64,000 nucleotides of DNA, taken from assembly GCA_965653565.1 (NCBI GenBank), contig CBFHAI010000004.1, positions 1 to 64,000 on the forward strand, written 5' to 3'. This DNA comes from JALCLA01 sp965653565 (GTDB lineage Bacteria; Pseudomonadota; Gammaproteobacteria; Xanthomonadales; Xanthomonadaceae). The position numbers and the translations under genes are program-made. Within the stretch, counting starts at the first letter, position 1. Every line of letters begins with the position of its first letter. Below are positions 19,422-28,062 of this stretch, in pieces. The notes below the pieces were generated by a model. That model was not told the DNA's origin. It made no database searches and saw only the letters and a list, made by a program, of their open reading frames with translations.

Positions 19422-19862
19422 TCAGGGAGGGGACGTGTACACCGGCACGATGTGACTGCGATCCTCTTCCGGCTGCGCGCCGCAGGCGCGCACCAGGGTC
19501 AGGATCACGGCACAGGCCAGCACCATCAACAGGCCCAGCCGCAGGCGATGCGCGCGCCGCAGCGGTTCGTTGCCGCTGGCGGTCGAGGGCGGCGCCTTCG
19601 GCAAGTAGGAATCGGGCCGCGTGCTTTCGATCAGCCCGGCTTCGATCAACAGCGCGCGCGCGCGCGTCACATCGTCGGCCTTCACGATCCACACGCCCGG
19701 TTGCGAATCGCCGTACGGGCTTTCCTTGTAGCTGAAGCTGCGGCGGCGCGAGCCTTTGTACGAGCGCGCGTCGTTGACATAGGTTTCGATGCCGGCCTCG
19801 TTGAGCAGGCGCGCAACGGCCTCGACGTTCTCGAGCCGCGGCGAGGTGAACAGTTGGCGCAT
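19422..19862 (-). CDS. DUF2007-type protein with C-terminal membrane anchor
   Basis: A 146-residue protein. The N-terminal 75 residues have the DUF2007 pattern: MRQLFTSPRLENVEAVARLLNEAGIETYV, then GVWIVKADDVTRARALL, a small alpha/beta fold often seen as a signal-transduction-like domain. A hydrophobic helix at about 109-125 (LGLLMVLACAVILTLV) anchors the C-terminus. Xanthomonas homologues are often labelled pathogenicity-like protein without experimental support. GAAGGAGG stands six bases before the ATG. It lies two bases after tesB and 13 before the sigma gene. Confidence 0.7.
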   Translation of the reverse strand: MRQLFTSPRLENVEAVARLLNEAGIETYVNDARSYKGSRRRSFSYKESPYGDSQPGVWIVKADDVTRARALLIEAGLIESTRPDSYLPKAPPSTASGNEPLRRAHRLRLGLLMVLACAVILTLVRACGAQPEEDRSHIVPVYTSPP

Positions 19863-19864
19863 CG

Positions 19865-20740
19865 TCAGCCTCCTTCTTTCGGCGGCAGCACGCGGATCAG
19901 GCCTTCCTGCGCGGTCGAGGCGATCAGCACGCCATCGCGATTGTAGATGCTGCCGCGCGCCAGCCCGCGCGCGCCCTGCGCGGTGGGGCTGTCGCACGAA
20001 TACAGCAGCCACTGGTCGATGCGGAACGGACGATGGAACCACATCGCGTGATCCAGGCTCGCCATCAGCACATTCGGCTGCAGGTACGAAATGCCGTGCG
20101 GAAACGTGGTGGTGCCGATCAGATGGAAATCCGATGCGTAGGCCAGCAGCGAACGATGCAGGTTGTCGTCGTCCGGCAACTCGCCCGGCAGGCGGAACCA
20201 CACCTGCTGATAGGGCGGGCGCTTCACCGGATGCAGCTCGTCGCGCGGATACACCGGCCGGAATTCGAACGGCCCGCGGCGCGTGAGCCAGCGCTGCATT
20301 TTCGGCGGCAAGGCGGCGAGGGTTTCGGGCGACAGCGGCGGTGTTTCCGGCAGATCTTCCGGCTTGGGCACTTCGGGGCCGGAAATCTGGTGTTCGGCGC
20401 CGCTTTCCGGTTCCTGGAAACTGGTCGCCAGCACGAAGATCGGCTGGCCGTGCTGGATCGCGGTGATGCGCCGCACCGAGAACGAATTGCCGTCGCGCGC
20501 GCGATCGACGTCGTAGACGATCGGATGTTCGATATCGCCCGCGCGCAGGAAATACCCGTGCAGCGAATGCACCGCGCGATCGGCCGCCACCGTCTGCTGT
20601 GCGGCCGACAGCGCCTGCCCGAGCACCTGCCCGCCGAACACGTATTTGGTGCCGATATCGCGGCTCTGGCCGCGGAACAGATTGTCCTCGATGCGCTCCA
20701 GGCGCAGCAGATCGAGCAGTTCGGCGATGATTTCGTGCAA
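19865..20740 (-). CDS. tesB: Acyl-CoA thioesterase II
   Basis: A 291-residue double-hotdog thioesterase that hydrolyses acyl-CoA to free fatty acid and CoA. The opening ELLDLLRLERIEDNLFRGQS and the later VFGGQVLGQAL, ASLDHAMWFHRPF and RGLARGSIYNRDG segments match the TesB family, including the catalytic Asp in SLDHAMWFH. The nearest upstream ATG (20896) would add 52 non-conserved residues and overlap the divergent acyltransferase gene. I therefore place the start at TTG 20740, which gives the usual length (E. coli TesB is 286). It heads an operon with the DUF2007 and sigma genes. Confidence 0.88.
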   Translation of the reverse strand: MHEIIAELLDLLRLERIEDNLFRGQSRDIGTKYVFGGQVLGQALSAAQQTVAADRAVHSLHGYFLRAGDIEHPIVYDVDRARDGNSFSVRRITAIQHGQPIFVLATSFQEPESGAEHQISGPEVPKPEDLPETPPLSPETLAALPPKMQRWLTRRGPFEFRPVYPRDELHPVKRPPYQQVWFRLPGELPDDDNLHRSLLAYASDFHLIGTTTFPHGISYLQPNVLMASLDHAMWFHRPFRIDQWLLYSCDSPTAQGARGLARGSIYNRDGVLIASTAQEGLIRVLPPKEGG

Positions 20741-20867
20741 GGGAATCGGATCCGGCGAGGGCAGGCGCGGATTATACGAAGGCGGCCGCAGGCGCGTGCG
20801 GATCGATCGTCCGATCGCGCCCCGCAGCGCATAGAATCGCGCCTTCCGCTCCGACTTCCGGCCCTGC

Positions 20868-22004
20868 GTGCGCCTGCTTTCGCTGTTCCGCGACAATCCG
20901 CACCGCTACCCGCTCGGCTATCACGCCGGCCTCGATGGGCTGCGCGGCACGATGACGCTGGGCGTGATGGCCGCGCATGTGCGCGAGGCCTGGTGTCCGG
21001 GATCGTTCGTCTACATGGACACGTTTTTCCTGATGAGCGCCTACCTCATCACGGCGCTGTTGCTGAAAGGCTGGTCGCGCAGCGGCGAGATCCAGTTCGC
21101 ACGCTTCTACTATCGCCGGGCGCTGCGGTTGTTTCCCGCCAATTACGTGATGATCGCGGCCTTCTGCGTCGCGGCCTTCCTGTGGCTCGACGACACCGCC
21201 GGCCACATGAAACAGGCCGTGGTGGCGGGGCTTTACGTGTCGAACTGGACGCGCGCGTTCGAAGTTCCGATGCCGCAATTCCTCGGGCACACCTGGTCGC
21301 TGGCGATCGAGGAACAGTATTACCTGCTGTGGCCCGTGATCCTGGCGGGTCTGCTGAAAATCTGGGGATTGCGCGCGCGCACCGTCGTCATCGTGCTGCT
21401 GGCGGCGCTGGCGTTCGCCGTCTGGCGCAGCTGGCTGACCTACGACGGCGCCAGCATCGCGCGCCTCTACAACGGCACCGACACGCGCGCCGATGCGCTG
21501 CTGATCGGTTGCGCGCTCGGCATGATGCTGGCGCTGCCGGGCGTGCGCGGCAATATGGGACTGCAGAATTTCGCGCGCGTGGCGGCGCTGCCTTGCGTGC
21601 TGATCCTGCTCATTGCGGGCTATTCGCTGCAGTGGGAAATGCGTGCGATGTATGCGGGCGGCAGCGTGTTTTTCTCGCTCGTCTCGGCCGTGCTGGTGGC
21701 GGCGCTGGTGTTGCCGCAGCGCACGCTCGCGCATCGGATCTTCGAGCTGCCGCCGCTCGTGTTCCTCGGGCGCATCTGCTACGGGCTGTATCTGTGGCAC
21801 TTCCCGATCTACAACATCCTGCGGTTCGGCTTCTCGCTGTCGGATGTGTGGGTCGCCGGCCTCGGAATTCCGCTGACGTTCGCGATCGCGATGCTGTCGT
21901 ACCGCTACATCGAAAGCCCGTTCCTCGCGATCAAGGACCGCATGGCCGAGTCCAAGCCGGCCGTCGACAAAGACAGCGAAAAGCCCTTGAAACAGGGTGC
22001 CTGA
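20868..22004 (+). CDS. Acyltransferase 3 family membrane protein
   Basis: A 378-residue integral membrane acyltransferase (OafA/YrhL type) with about ten hydrophobic segments. It has the family hallmarks LDGLRG with nearby H37 (MAAHVREAW), RFYYRRALRLFPANYV, TWSLAIEEQYYLLWP and a C-terminal LGRICYGLYLWHFPIYN. These enzymes O-acylate extracellular or envelope sugars. The start is a GTG with no strong ribosome site. It ends two bases before the convergent amidase gene. The substrate is unknown. Confidence 0.88.
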   Translation: MRLLSLFRDNPHRYPLGYHAGLDGLRGTMTLGVMAAHVREAWCPGSFVYMDTFFLMSAYLITALLLKGWSRSGEIQFARFYYRRALRLFPANYVMIAAFCVAAFLWLDDTAGHMKQAVVAGLYVSNWTRAFEVPMPQFLGHTWSLAIEEQYYLLWPVILAGLLKIWGLRARTVVIVLLAALAFAVWRSWLTYDGASIARLYNGTDTRADALLIGCALGMMLALPGVRGNMGLQNFARVAALPCVLILLIAGYSLQWEMRAMYAGGSVFFSLVSAVLVAALVLPQRTLAHRIFELPPLVFLGRICYGLYLWHFPIYNILRFGFSLSDVWVAGLGIPLTFAIAMLSYRYIESPFLAIKDRMAESKPAVDKDSEKPLKQGA

Positions 22005-22006
22005 CG

Positions 22007-22591
22007 CTAGCCCTCGGGCGTCGCGGACGGCGCGTGCAGGCGTTTGAGCGCGAGGTTCGCCATCACGCGATCCCACGGAAACATCGGGCCCGGATCGAGT
22101 TTGCGCCGCACCAGTTGCATTTCGTTGTCGCTCGCCGGCACTTCGTCGAGATCGAGATCCTCGTGGCCAGCGATGTGCCGCAACGACGGCAGCGCCACCA
22201 CGAGCCAGCGCAGCAGGCCGGACAGTGCATCGATCTGCGCGGCGGCGTAGGGCTCGGTCATCGCCTGGTGACGCGAATCGAGCCACTCCGGATAACGGCC
22301 GCTGTTGACCAGTTCGATGCCGATCGAGCGCGGGTTGTAGCCGCGCGTGTGGTGCGCCACGCGTTCGGGTGGCACGAAGCAGAAGGTGCTGGCGTCGCGA
22401 TCGATGTAGTAGTGCCCGCTGTTGCCGGTGCCGCTGTCGTACAGCACGCGTTCGCCGTACTGGCGCGCGATGGCGAGGTCGGGCAGTTCGGTGCAATGGA
22501 TGACGACCAGGTCCACGCTCGCCAGCGCCCGTGTGTCGAGGCGTTCGACGTAGGGCAGCGGCCATTGGATGATGGGCGGGAAGTCGCTCAT
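22007..22591 (-). CDS. N-acetylmuramoyl-L-alanine amidase (AmpD-like, Amidase_2)
   Basis: A 194-residue zinc amidase that cleaves the bond between N-acetylmuramic acid and the peptide stem. Visible zinc-ligand regions are the His in VVIHCTE, the His in IAGHEDLD and the Asp in LDPGPMFPW. GNSGHYYIDRD and GYNPRSIGIELVNSG are also typical of the family. There is no signal peptide, so it probably works in the cytoplasm on recycled muropeptides, as AmpD does. It could equally be the homologue usually annotated simply as an N-acetylmuramoyl-L-alanine amidase in this order. Confidence 0.85.
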   Translation of the reverse strand: MSDFPPIIQWPLPYVERLDTRALASVDLVVIHCTELPDLAIARQYGERVLYDSGTGNSGHYYIDRDASTFCFVPPERVAHHTRGYNPRSIGIELVNSGRYPEWLDSRHQAMTEPYAAAQIDALSGLLRWLVVALPSLRHIAGHEDLDLDEVPASDNEMQLVRRKLDPGPMFPWDRVMANLALKRLHAPSATPEG

Positions 22592-22699
22592 GCGCGCGTC
22601 GTCGAGTCCGGGCGAAAGCTCGTCGCATGCTAACATCCGTTTCCTCGATGGCGGCTCGCGATTGCATCCGAAGTGCCTCCCGAACCGAGCCGTTTGAGC

Positions 22700-23206
22700 A
22701 TGCCCTTTCCTCCCGATTCCGCCCTCGGCCAGCTGATGTCGCACTTCGCGCGACCCGGCCGCGTGCGCTGGATCGGGCTGCGCCCGGCGCGCGAGCAGCC
22801 GATGATCGCGGTCGACGCGGTGGACGCGCTCGCCGGTGCCGGCCTGCAGGGCGATCGTTTCAAGGGTGCGAGCGGCAAGCGCGGCGTCACGCTGATCCAG
22901 GCCGAACATCTGCCGGTGATCGCGGGCCTGGCCGGGCTCGAATCCATCGATGCCGCGACGCTGCGCCGCAATCTGCTGGTGGAAGGCATCCCGCTGGTGG
23001 CGCTGGTCGGCAGGCGTTTTCGCGTCGGCGAGGCGCTGCTCGAAGGCACCGGCCCGTGCGATCCGTGCTCGCGCATGGAAGCCGCGCTCGGCCATGGCGG
23101 CTACAACGCGATGCGCGGACACGGCGGCATCACGGCGCGCATTATCGAAGGCGGTCGCATCGCGCTCGGCGATGCGGTGGCGCCCGAAATTTCACTTTCA
23201 CTCTGA
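22700..23206 (+). CDS. MOSC domain protein
   Basis: A 168-residue stand-alone MOSC domain (the C-terminal domain of molybdenum cofactor sulfurase). It has GLQGDRFKG and GVTLIQAEHL near the N-terminus, LRRNLLVEGIPL in the middle and the conserved cysteine motif GPCDPCSRMEAALG. Such proteins may bind or carry sulfur for metal centres; the actual partner is unknown. I chose the ATG at 22700; a GTG 27 bases upstream is an alternative. It is followed after 10 bases by an alpha/beta hydrolase gene. Confidence 0.85.
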   Translation: MPFPPDSALGQLMSHFARPGRVRWIGLRPAREQPMIAVDAVDALAGAGLQGDRFKGASGKRGVTLIQAEHLPVIAGLAGLESIDAATLRRNLLVEGIPLVALVGRRFRVGEALLEGTGPCDPCSRMEAALGHGGYNAMRGHGGITARIIEGGRIALGDAVAPEISLSL

Positions 23207-23216
23207 CAGAGACCTC

Positions 23217-23732
23217 ATGCGCGGCCACGTCATTCTTTCGCACGGACTCGACAGCAGCCCCGAAGCCACCAAGGTGGCGGCGCTGGCGCGGGTGGCCGAA
23301 TCGCTCGGCTGGACCAGCGAGCGGCCCGATTACGGCGACATCGATGCGCGCCGCAACATCCGCGAAGTGAGCGCGCGGCTCGAACGCCTGGTCGATCGCG
23401 CGAAGGTGGCGGCGAAGCCGCTGGTGCTGGCCGGATCGAGCATGGGCGCCTTCATTTCGGCGCTCGCCACGCTCGAAATCGAATGCGTCGGTTTGTTCCT
23501 GATGGCGCCGCCGGTGGTGCTCGAAGGCTATCCGCAGTCGCTCGACGCCGAATTGCTTCCCACCACCGTGATCCACGGCTGGGACGACGAACTGATTCCG
23601 GCCGGCGACGTGGTGCGCTGGGCGCAGGTGCGCAACGATCGGCTGATCCTGGTCGACGATAGCCACCGGCTGGCCAATCACGTCGAGTTCTGCGCCGAGG
23701 AATTCGGTCGTTTTCTCGCGGCATTGAAGTGA
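23217..23732 (+). CDS. Small alpha/beta hydrolase (YqiA-like)
   Basis: A 171-residue alpha/beta hydrolase with LSHGLDSSPEATK near the N-terminus, the nucleophile elbow GSSMGA (Ser), an acidic residue in IHGWDDELIP and the catalytic His in DDSHRLANH. The short length and layout match the YqiA/UPF0227 type esterases. It lies between the MOSC gene and rlmKL; its last four bases overlap the GTG start of rlmKL (GTGA), so translation is probably coupled. The substrate is unknown. Confidence 0.85.
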   Translation: MRGHVILSHGLDSSPEATKVAALARVAESLGWTSERPDYGDIDARRNIREVSARLERLVDRAKVAAKPLVLAGSSMGAFISALATLEIECVGLFLMAPPVVLEGYPQSLDAELLPTTVIHGWDDELIPAGDVVRWAQVRNDRLILVDDSHRLANHVEFCAEEFGRFLAALK

Positions 23733-25924
23733 GCGCGCCGCACGATTCGCCGATCCGCCGCCGCTTCTTCGCGACCTGCGCGAAGGGCCTGGAATACCTG
23801 CTGGTCGACGAGCTGCGCGCGCTCGGTGGCGACGAAGTGCATGAGGCGCTGGCCGGCGTGCACTTCGAGGGCAGCCTGGACGTCGCGTATCGCGCCTGCC
23901 TGTGGTCGCGCCTGGCGAGCCGGATTCTGATGCCGCTGGCCGAATTCGACGCGCCGGAAGACACCGCGCTGTATCACGGCGTGCGCGAAATCGATTGGCT
24001 GCAGCACATTACCGCCGACGGCACGCTGGCGGTCGATGCCAATCTGTTCGCATCGCAGCTCTCGCACGAACGCTACGCCGAGCAACGCGTGAAGGACGCC
24101 GTGGTCGACCAGCTGCGCGATGCCAGCGGCGTGCGGCCGTCGGTCGATACCGAGCGGCCCGATATCCGCATCAACCTGGCGGTGAAACGCGATCGCGCGA
24201 CGATCAGTCTCGACCTGTCCGGCGCCAGCCTGCACCGGCGTGGCTATCGCATCGCGCAGGGCGCCGCACCGCTGAAGGAAAATCTCGCCTGCGCCGTGCT
24301 GCTGCGCGCGGGCTGGCCCGAGGTGCATCGCAACGGCGGCAGCCTGCTCGATCCGATGTGCGGCTCGGGCACGTTGCTGATCGAAGGCGCGCGCATGGCG
24401 GCCGACTATGCGCCGGGTCTGCAGCGCGAATACTTCGGTTTTATCGGCTGGCGCGGGCATCGGACGACGTTGTGGAACGGCCTGTTCGCCGAAGCCAACG
24501 ATCGCGCACGCGCCGGCCTCGCTGCGTTGCAGCCGGTGTTTTTCGGCTTCGACAGCGATGCCGCGGCCGTCGCGGCCACCGAACGCAATGCGCAATCGGC
24601 CGGCGTCGGCGAGTTCCTGCGCGTGCAGGTGGGCGATGTGGCGACATTGGAACCGCCGGCTTCCGCCGCGACCGGCCTCGTCGTGTGCAATCCGCCGTAC
24701 GACGAGCGCCTGGCTGCCGATGCGACGCTTTATCGCGAGTTCGGTGGCGCGCTGCGGCGCGGTTTCGTCGGCTGGCGCGCCGCGGTGCTGACCGGCGACG
24801 AAGCGCTCGGCCGTGCGCTCGGTTTGCGCGCCGACAAACGCTACGTGCTCTACAACGGCGCGCTCAAATGCAGCCTGATCCGCATCGACGAGATCGAGCC
24901 GGCGAAGGAAGCCACGCGTGCACCGAAGGTGCTGTCGGAAGGCGCGCAGATGGTGGCGAACCGGTTGCGCAAGAATCTGCGCAATACGAAGTCGTGGCGC
25001 TCGCGCGAAGGCGTGTCGTGCTATCGCATTTACGACGCCGACATTCCCGAATATGCCGCGGCGATCGATGTCTACGAAGGCATCGTCGAGCATGCCGATG
25101 GCCTGATCGAAAGCACCGATCTGCCGTCGCTGTGGCTGCACGTGCAGGAATATCTCGCACCGAGCGACATCCCGGTGGAAACCGCGAAACAGCGCCTCGG
25201 CGATCTGCTGCGCGCGGCGATGGACGTGTTCGAATTGCCGCGCGCGTGCGTCGCGCTCAAGACGCGCCAGCGCGGCAAGGGCGGCGAGAAATACGGCAGG
25301 CTCGATCGGCGCGGCGAGTTCCTGCAGGTCGGCGAAGGCGCGGCGCGCTTGCGCGTCAACCTGTTCGATTATCTCGACACGGGTTTGTTTCTCGATCACC
25401 GTCCGCTGCGAATGCGGCTCGCGCATCAGGCGCGCGGACTGCGTTTCCTCAATCTGTTCTGCTACACCGGCGCGGTGACGGTGCAGGCCGCGGCCGGGCG
25501 CGCGGCGAGCACGACCAGCGTCGATCTGTCGTCGACCTATCTGGAGTGGGCCGCGCGCAATCTGGCGTTGAATGGCATCGCCGGGCCGCAGCATCGGCTG
25601 GTGCACGCCGATGCGCTGGCCTGGCTGGAAGCCGAGCGCGGCGAATACGATCTGATTTTCTGCGATCCGCCGACCTTCTCGAACTCGGCGCGCGCCGACG
25701 ATTTCGATCTGCAGCGCGAACATCCGCGCCTGATCCGCGCCTGCGCGGCGCGGCTGGCAGCGGAAGGGCTGCTGCTGTTTTCGAACAACTTCCGGCGTTT
25801 CAAGCTCGATCCGGCGCTCGCAACCGAATTCGACGTGCGCGAGATCAGCGCCGAGACGATTCCGCCGGATTTCGCACGCGATCCGCGCATCCACCGCGTC
25901 TGGGAAATCCGCAACCGCGAGTGA
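23729..25924 (+). CDS. rlmKL: Bifunctional 23S rRNA methyltransferase RlmKL
   Basis: A 731-residue fusion of two methyltransferases. The N-terminal half has a ferredoxin-like/THUMP region, then the RlmL catalytic domain (DPMCGSGTLLIEGARM; NPPYDERL) that makes m2G2445. The C-terminal half is RlmK (NLFDYLDTGLFLDHRPLR, FLNLFCYTGAVTVQAA, CDPPTFSNS), which makes m7G2069. The length fits the E. coli enzyme (702). The start is a GTG overlapping the stop of the hydrolase gene. It methylates 23S rRNA during 50S assembly. Confidence 0.95.
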   Translation: MSAPHDSPIRRRFFATCAKGLEYLLVDELRALGGDEVHEALAGVHFEGSLDVAYRACLWSRLASRILMPLAEFDAPEDTALYHGVREIDWLQHITADGTLAVDANLFASQLSHERYAEQRVKDAVVDQLRDASGVRPSVDTERPDIRINLAVKRDRATISLDLSGASLHRRGYRIAQGAAPLKENLACAVLLRAGWPEVHRNGGSLLDPMCGSGTLLIEGARMAADYAPGLQREYFGFIGWRGHRTTLWNGLFAEANDRARAGLAALQPVFFGFDSDAAAVAATERNAQSAGVGEFLRVQVGDVATLEPPASAATGLVVCNPPYDERLAADATLYREFGGALRRGFVGWRAAVLTGDEALGRALGLRADKRYVLYNGALKCSLIRIDEIEPAKEATRAPKVLSEGAQMVANRLRKNLRNTKSWRSREGVSCYRIYDADIPEYAAAIDVYEGIVEHADGLIESTDLPSLWLHVQEYLAPSDIPVETAKQRLGDLLRAAMDVFELPRACVALKTRQRGKGGEKYGRLDRRGEFLQVGEGAARLRVNLFDYLDTGLFLDHRPLRMRLAHQARGLRFLNLFCYTGAVTVQAAAGRAASTTSVDLSSTYLEWAARNLALNGIAGPQHRLVHADALAWLEAERGEYDLIFCDPPTFSNSARADDFDLQREHPRLIRACAARLAAEGLLLFSNNFRRFKLDPALATEFDVREISAETIPPDFARDPRIHRVWEIRNRE

Positions 25925-25944
25925 TCCGCGGTTGCGGCGCGAAC

Positions 25945-26412
25945 CTACTCGTGCGACTCGCTTTTCGGCGCGTCGCCGGCGGCGGGATCGACCACCGAAA
26001 CCACGCCCTCGGCCTCTTCCTTGCCGTTCATGCGCGCCTTGTAGTCCGCTTTCGTCAGCGGCGTCACGCGCGCGATGCGGCAGGGGATGATGGCGGGCGA
26101 GCGACGCAGCGCCACCACTTCGTCGCGCGCGCCGCCGCAGATGCGGCCCACGCCGCCGCCGGAGCGGAACGCGATGCTGTCGGCGAACGCCAGCTCCGGG
26201 CACGACGGCGCCAGCGCCAGGTGGAAATGCTTGCGTCCGGCGTTCACCAGCAACTCGTCGGAATCGATCAGATGCCAACTGCGCGCGCGCGCCGGATCGA
26301 GGCATTCGGAAATCGGACGCAGCGGCGCATAGCCTTCCGCGGGCTCGTCGGCGAAGGCGGGCGAGAACGCCAGCGCCAGCGCGACTGCCGGTCCCAGCAA
26401 TTGCAGTTTCAT
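25945..26412 (-). CDS. Small secreted protein, DUF6491-like
   Basis: A 155-residue protein with a signal peptide (MKLQLLGPAVALALAFSPAFA). The mature part has four cysteines (SECLDPA, SCPEL, RICGGARD, IPCRIARV) and the order RSWHLIDSDELLV, AFADSIAF, GRICGG, CRIARVTPLTKADY. This matches the DUF6491 proteins I know from this bacterial order. Function unknown; probably periplasmic with disulfides. The tail is acidic and Ala-rich. Confidence 0.7.
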   Translation of the reverse strand: MKLQLLGPAVALALAFSPAFADEPAEGYAPLRPISECLDPARARSWHLIDSDELLVNAGRKHFHLALAPSCPELAFADSIAFRSGGGVGRICGGARDEVVALRRSPAIIPCRIARVTPLTKADYKARMNGKEEAEGVVSVVDPAAGDAPKSESHE

Positions 26413-26546
26413 GACATTTCCTCACAGTTCGGTCTGGCCGAAAGACGCCCGGATGCGGACGACGGTCGCATCCGTTGTCACCGGGTGCGTTTACACTGCG
26501 GGCGGAATCGATGCGACCACGGGGGGCGCATCGTCCGGGAACCGCC

Positions 26547-27191
26547 ATGACCCACAAGAATCGCGCCGCGCCCAGAACCGCCACCGACGCGCCCGGCTGG
26601 ACCTTCTTCCGCCAGTGGCTGAAGAATCCGCTGGCGATCGCCGCGATTTCGCCGTCGAGCCGCCAACTGGCGCGCCAGATGGTGGCCGAGTTGCCCGACA
26701 ACACGCGCCGCGTGGTGGAACTGGGCGGCGGCACCGGCGTGTTCACCGAGGCCCTGATCGAACACGGCATCCGGCCGGCCGATCTGCTCGTGCTCGAACT
26801 CAACGAAGAGCTGCATCACCATCTGCGCCTGCGTTTTTCGGAAGCCCACGTAGTGTGCGCCGATGCGCGCGATCTGCCGACCGTCGCCGCGCGCGTCGGA
26901 TTTCTCGACGACGGCAAGGCCGATGCGGTGATTTCCGGGCTGGGCCTGTTGTCGATGCCGAAGCCGACGCAGCAGGCGATCGTCGAAGCGGCATTCCAGA
27001 CCTTGCGGCCCGGGGGACGCTTGATCCAGTTCACTTACGGGCCGGCCTCGCCGGTGGCGAAGGAAGTGCTGGCGGCGCTCGATCTGAATTCGCGGCGCGG
27101 CAATTTCGCCTGGTGGAACATGCCGCCGGCGACGGTATACGTGTACACCCGCAATCGCTCGCGGGCGGTGAAAGCGCGTTCGATGCGCTGA
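26547..27191 (+). CDS. Class I SAM-dependent methyltransferase, PmtA-like
   Basis: A 214-residue methyltransferase. An N-terminal amphipathic region (FFRQWLKNPLAIAAISPSSRQLARQM) is like the membrane-binding helix of phospholipid N-methyltransferase PmtA. Motif I is VVELGGGTGVFTEALI, followed by ADAVISGLGLLSMP and LRPGGRLIQFTYG. It may methylate phosphatidylethanolamine; that assignment is by similarity of layout. The ATG at 26547 precedes the conserved part; longer reading adds low-complexity residues. Its last 157 bases overlap a gene on the other strand. Confidence 0.75.
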   Translation: MTHKNRAAPRTATDAPGWTFFRQWLKNPLAIAAISPSSRQLARQMVAELPDNTRRVVELGGGTGVFTEALIEHGIRPADLLVLELNEELHHHLRLRFSEAHVVCADARDLPTVAARVGFLDDGKADAVISGLGLLSMPKPTQQAIVEAAFQTLRPGGRLIQFTYGPASPVAKEVLAALDLNSRRGNFAWWNMPPATVYVYTRNRSRAVKARSMR

Positions 27192-27691
27192 GCACCGACG
27201 AGCGCGAGCGCGATCAGGGCCAGCAGGCCCAGTCGCGACGTGGCGGGTATTTGCGGCGCCGCGACGATCGACAGCGATTGGCTCGACACTTCGACGCAGG
27301 GACCGGTCGGCGGCGGCGGGTTGCCGTTGCAGCGTTCGTCCACCAACAGGTACTCGCCGGCCGCCGGCGCTGTCATCTGCGCCTCGACGTAGGCCACCGG
27401 CGGCCGATCGGGATAAACGAAATCGGTGCCGACACTGCGCGCGATGATGCGATGGCCGTCGAGATGCAGCGTCATTGTCGGCGCCGGTTGGCCGAACGGG
27501 CCTTCGAAACGCACCCGCAGTGCGTTGCCCTCGATTGGCGTCGACGGGTAGACGGTTTTTTCCAGCGGAGCCGAGTTCGCCGCTGCCGCGATCACCAGTA
27601 GGCCTGCGGCAACGAGTAGCCGCAGTAGCCGCAGCGACCGGCGCGTCGGGCGTGCGGCATCGCGGGCAAGCCGGGCCGCGGGCATCCTCAT
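27035..27691 (-). CDS. Secreted protein with IPTL-CTERM-like segment, overlapping the methyltransferase gene
   Basis: A 218-residue protein with an N-terminal hydrophobic signal (LLRLLVAAGLLVIAAAANSA, about 22-41), a beta-rich middle and then IPATSRLGLLALIALALVGAQRIER. This resembles the IPTL/PEP-CTERM class of C-terminal sorting signals: Ile-Pro, a hydrophobic helix, then basic residues. Family members normally end there; this frame continues about 45 residues with no visible homology, running antisense into the methyltransferase gene. The extension may be a lost stop codon. Function unknown. Confidence 0.6.
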   Translation of the reverse strand: MRMPAARLARDAARPTRRSLRLLRLLVAAGLLVIAAAANSAPLEKTVYPSTPIEGNALRVRFEGPFGQPAPTMTLHLDGHRIIARSVGTDFVYPDRPPVAYVEAQMTAPAAGEYLLVDERCNGNPPPPTGPCVEVSSQSLSIVAAPQIPATSRLGLLALIALALVGAQRIERAFTARERLRVYTYTVAGGMFHQAKLPRREFRSSAASTSFATGEAGP

Positions 27692-28062
27692 CCCGAGACC
27701 TCGATGGACGCACAAATGCGGGCGAAAGCACCGACTTTCGAGTTCACGCCGGTTTCGCTCCAGGTCGATACGGGTCGCCAGAGTAGCGGCGCCGCGGCCG
27801 CAGGAGAAGGTTGCCGCGCCCGCGATCCGATCCGGGCTCCGACCTGGCGGCGGGCGCGATTTCGGTAACGTTTCCAACAACAAACGTCCGATTCCGTATT
27901 GCTGCGCTGCACATTGCCGCGATGCAGCCGGGTCCGATAGGTTGCCGTGCCCCTGTGATCTGCGTCACGCCTCAGGGGCATTCCGGACGTTCGCATAATG
28001 CCGCTGGGGGCGGCGGCGGACGTCCTTTTGCGTGGCGCGAACTCATCGTTGGGGACGAACGC
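27692..28062. other. 371-base spacer upstream of the M35 protease
   Basis: No gene is supported. The spacer has an A/T-richer stretch around 27860-27910 (GTAACGTTTCCAACAACAAACG), and in its right half the CRP/Clp-like site and -10 element listed separately. Confidence 0.6.
27954..27999 (+). promoter_or_regulatory. CRP/Clp-like site and -10 element
   Basis: TGTGA-TCTGCG-TCACG at 27954-27969 matches the CRP consensus TGTGA-N6-TCACA in nine of ten fixed bases. It is flanked by CCCCTG and CAGGGG. A CATAAT -10 lies at 27994-27999 with no good -35, as expected for an activator-dependent promoter. If transcription starts near 28006, the site centre is around -44, close to a class II position. The gene served is the secreted M35 protease. 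Confidence 0.5.
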
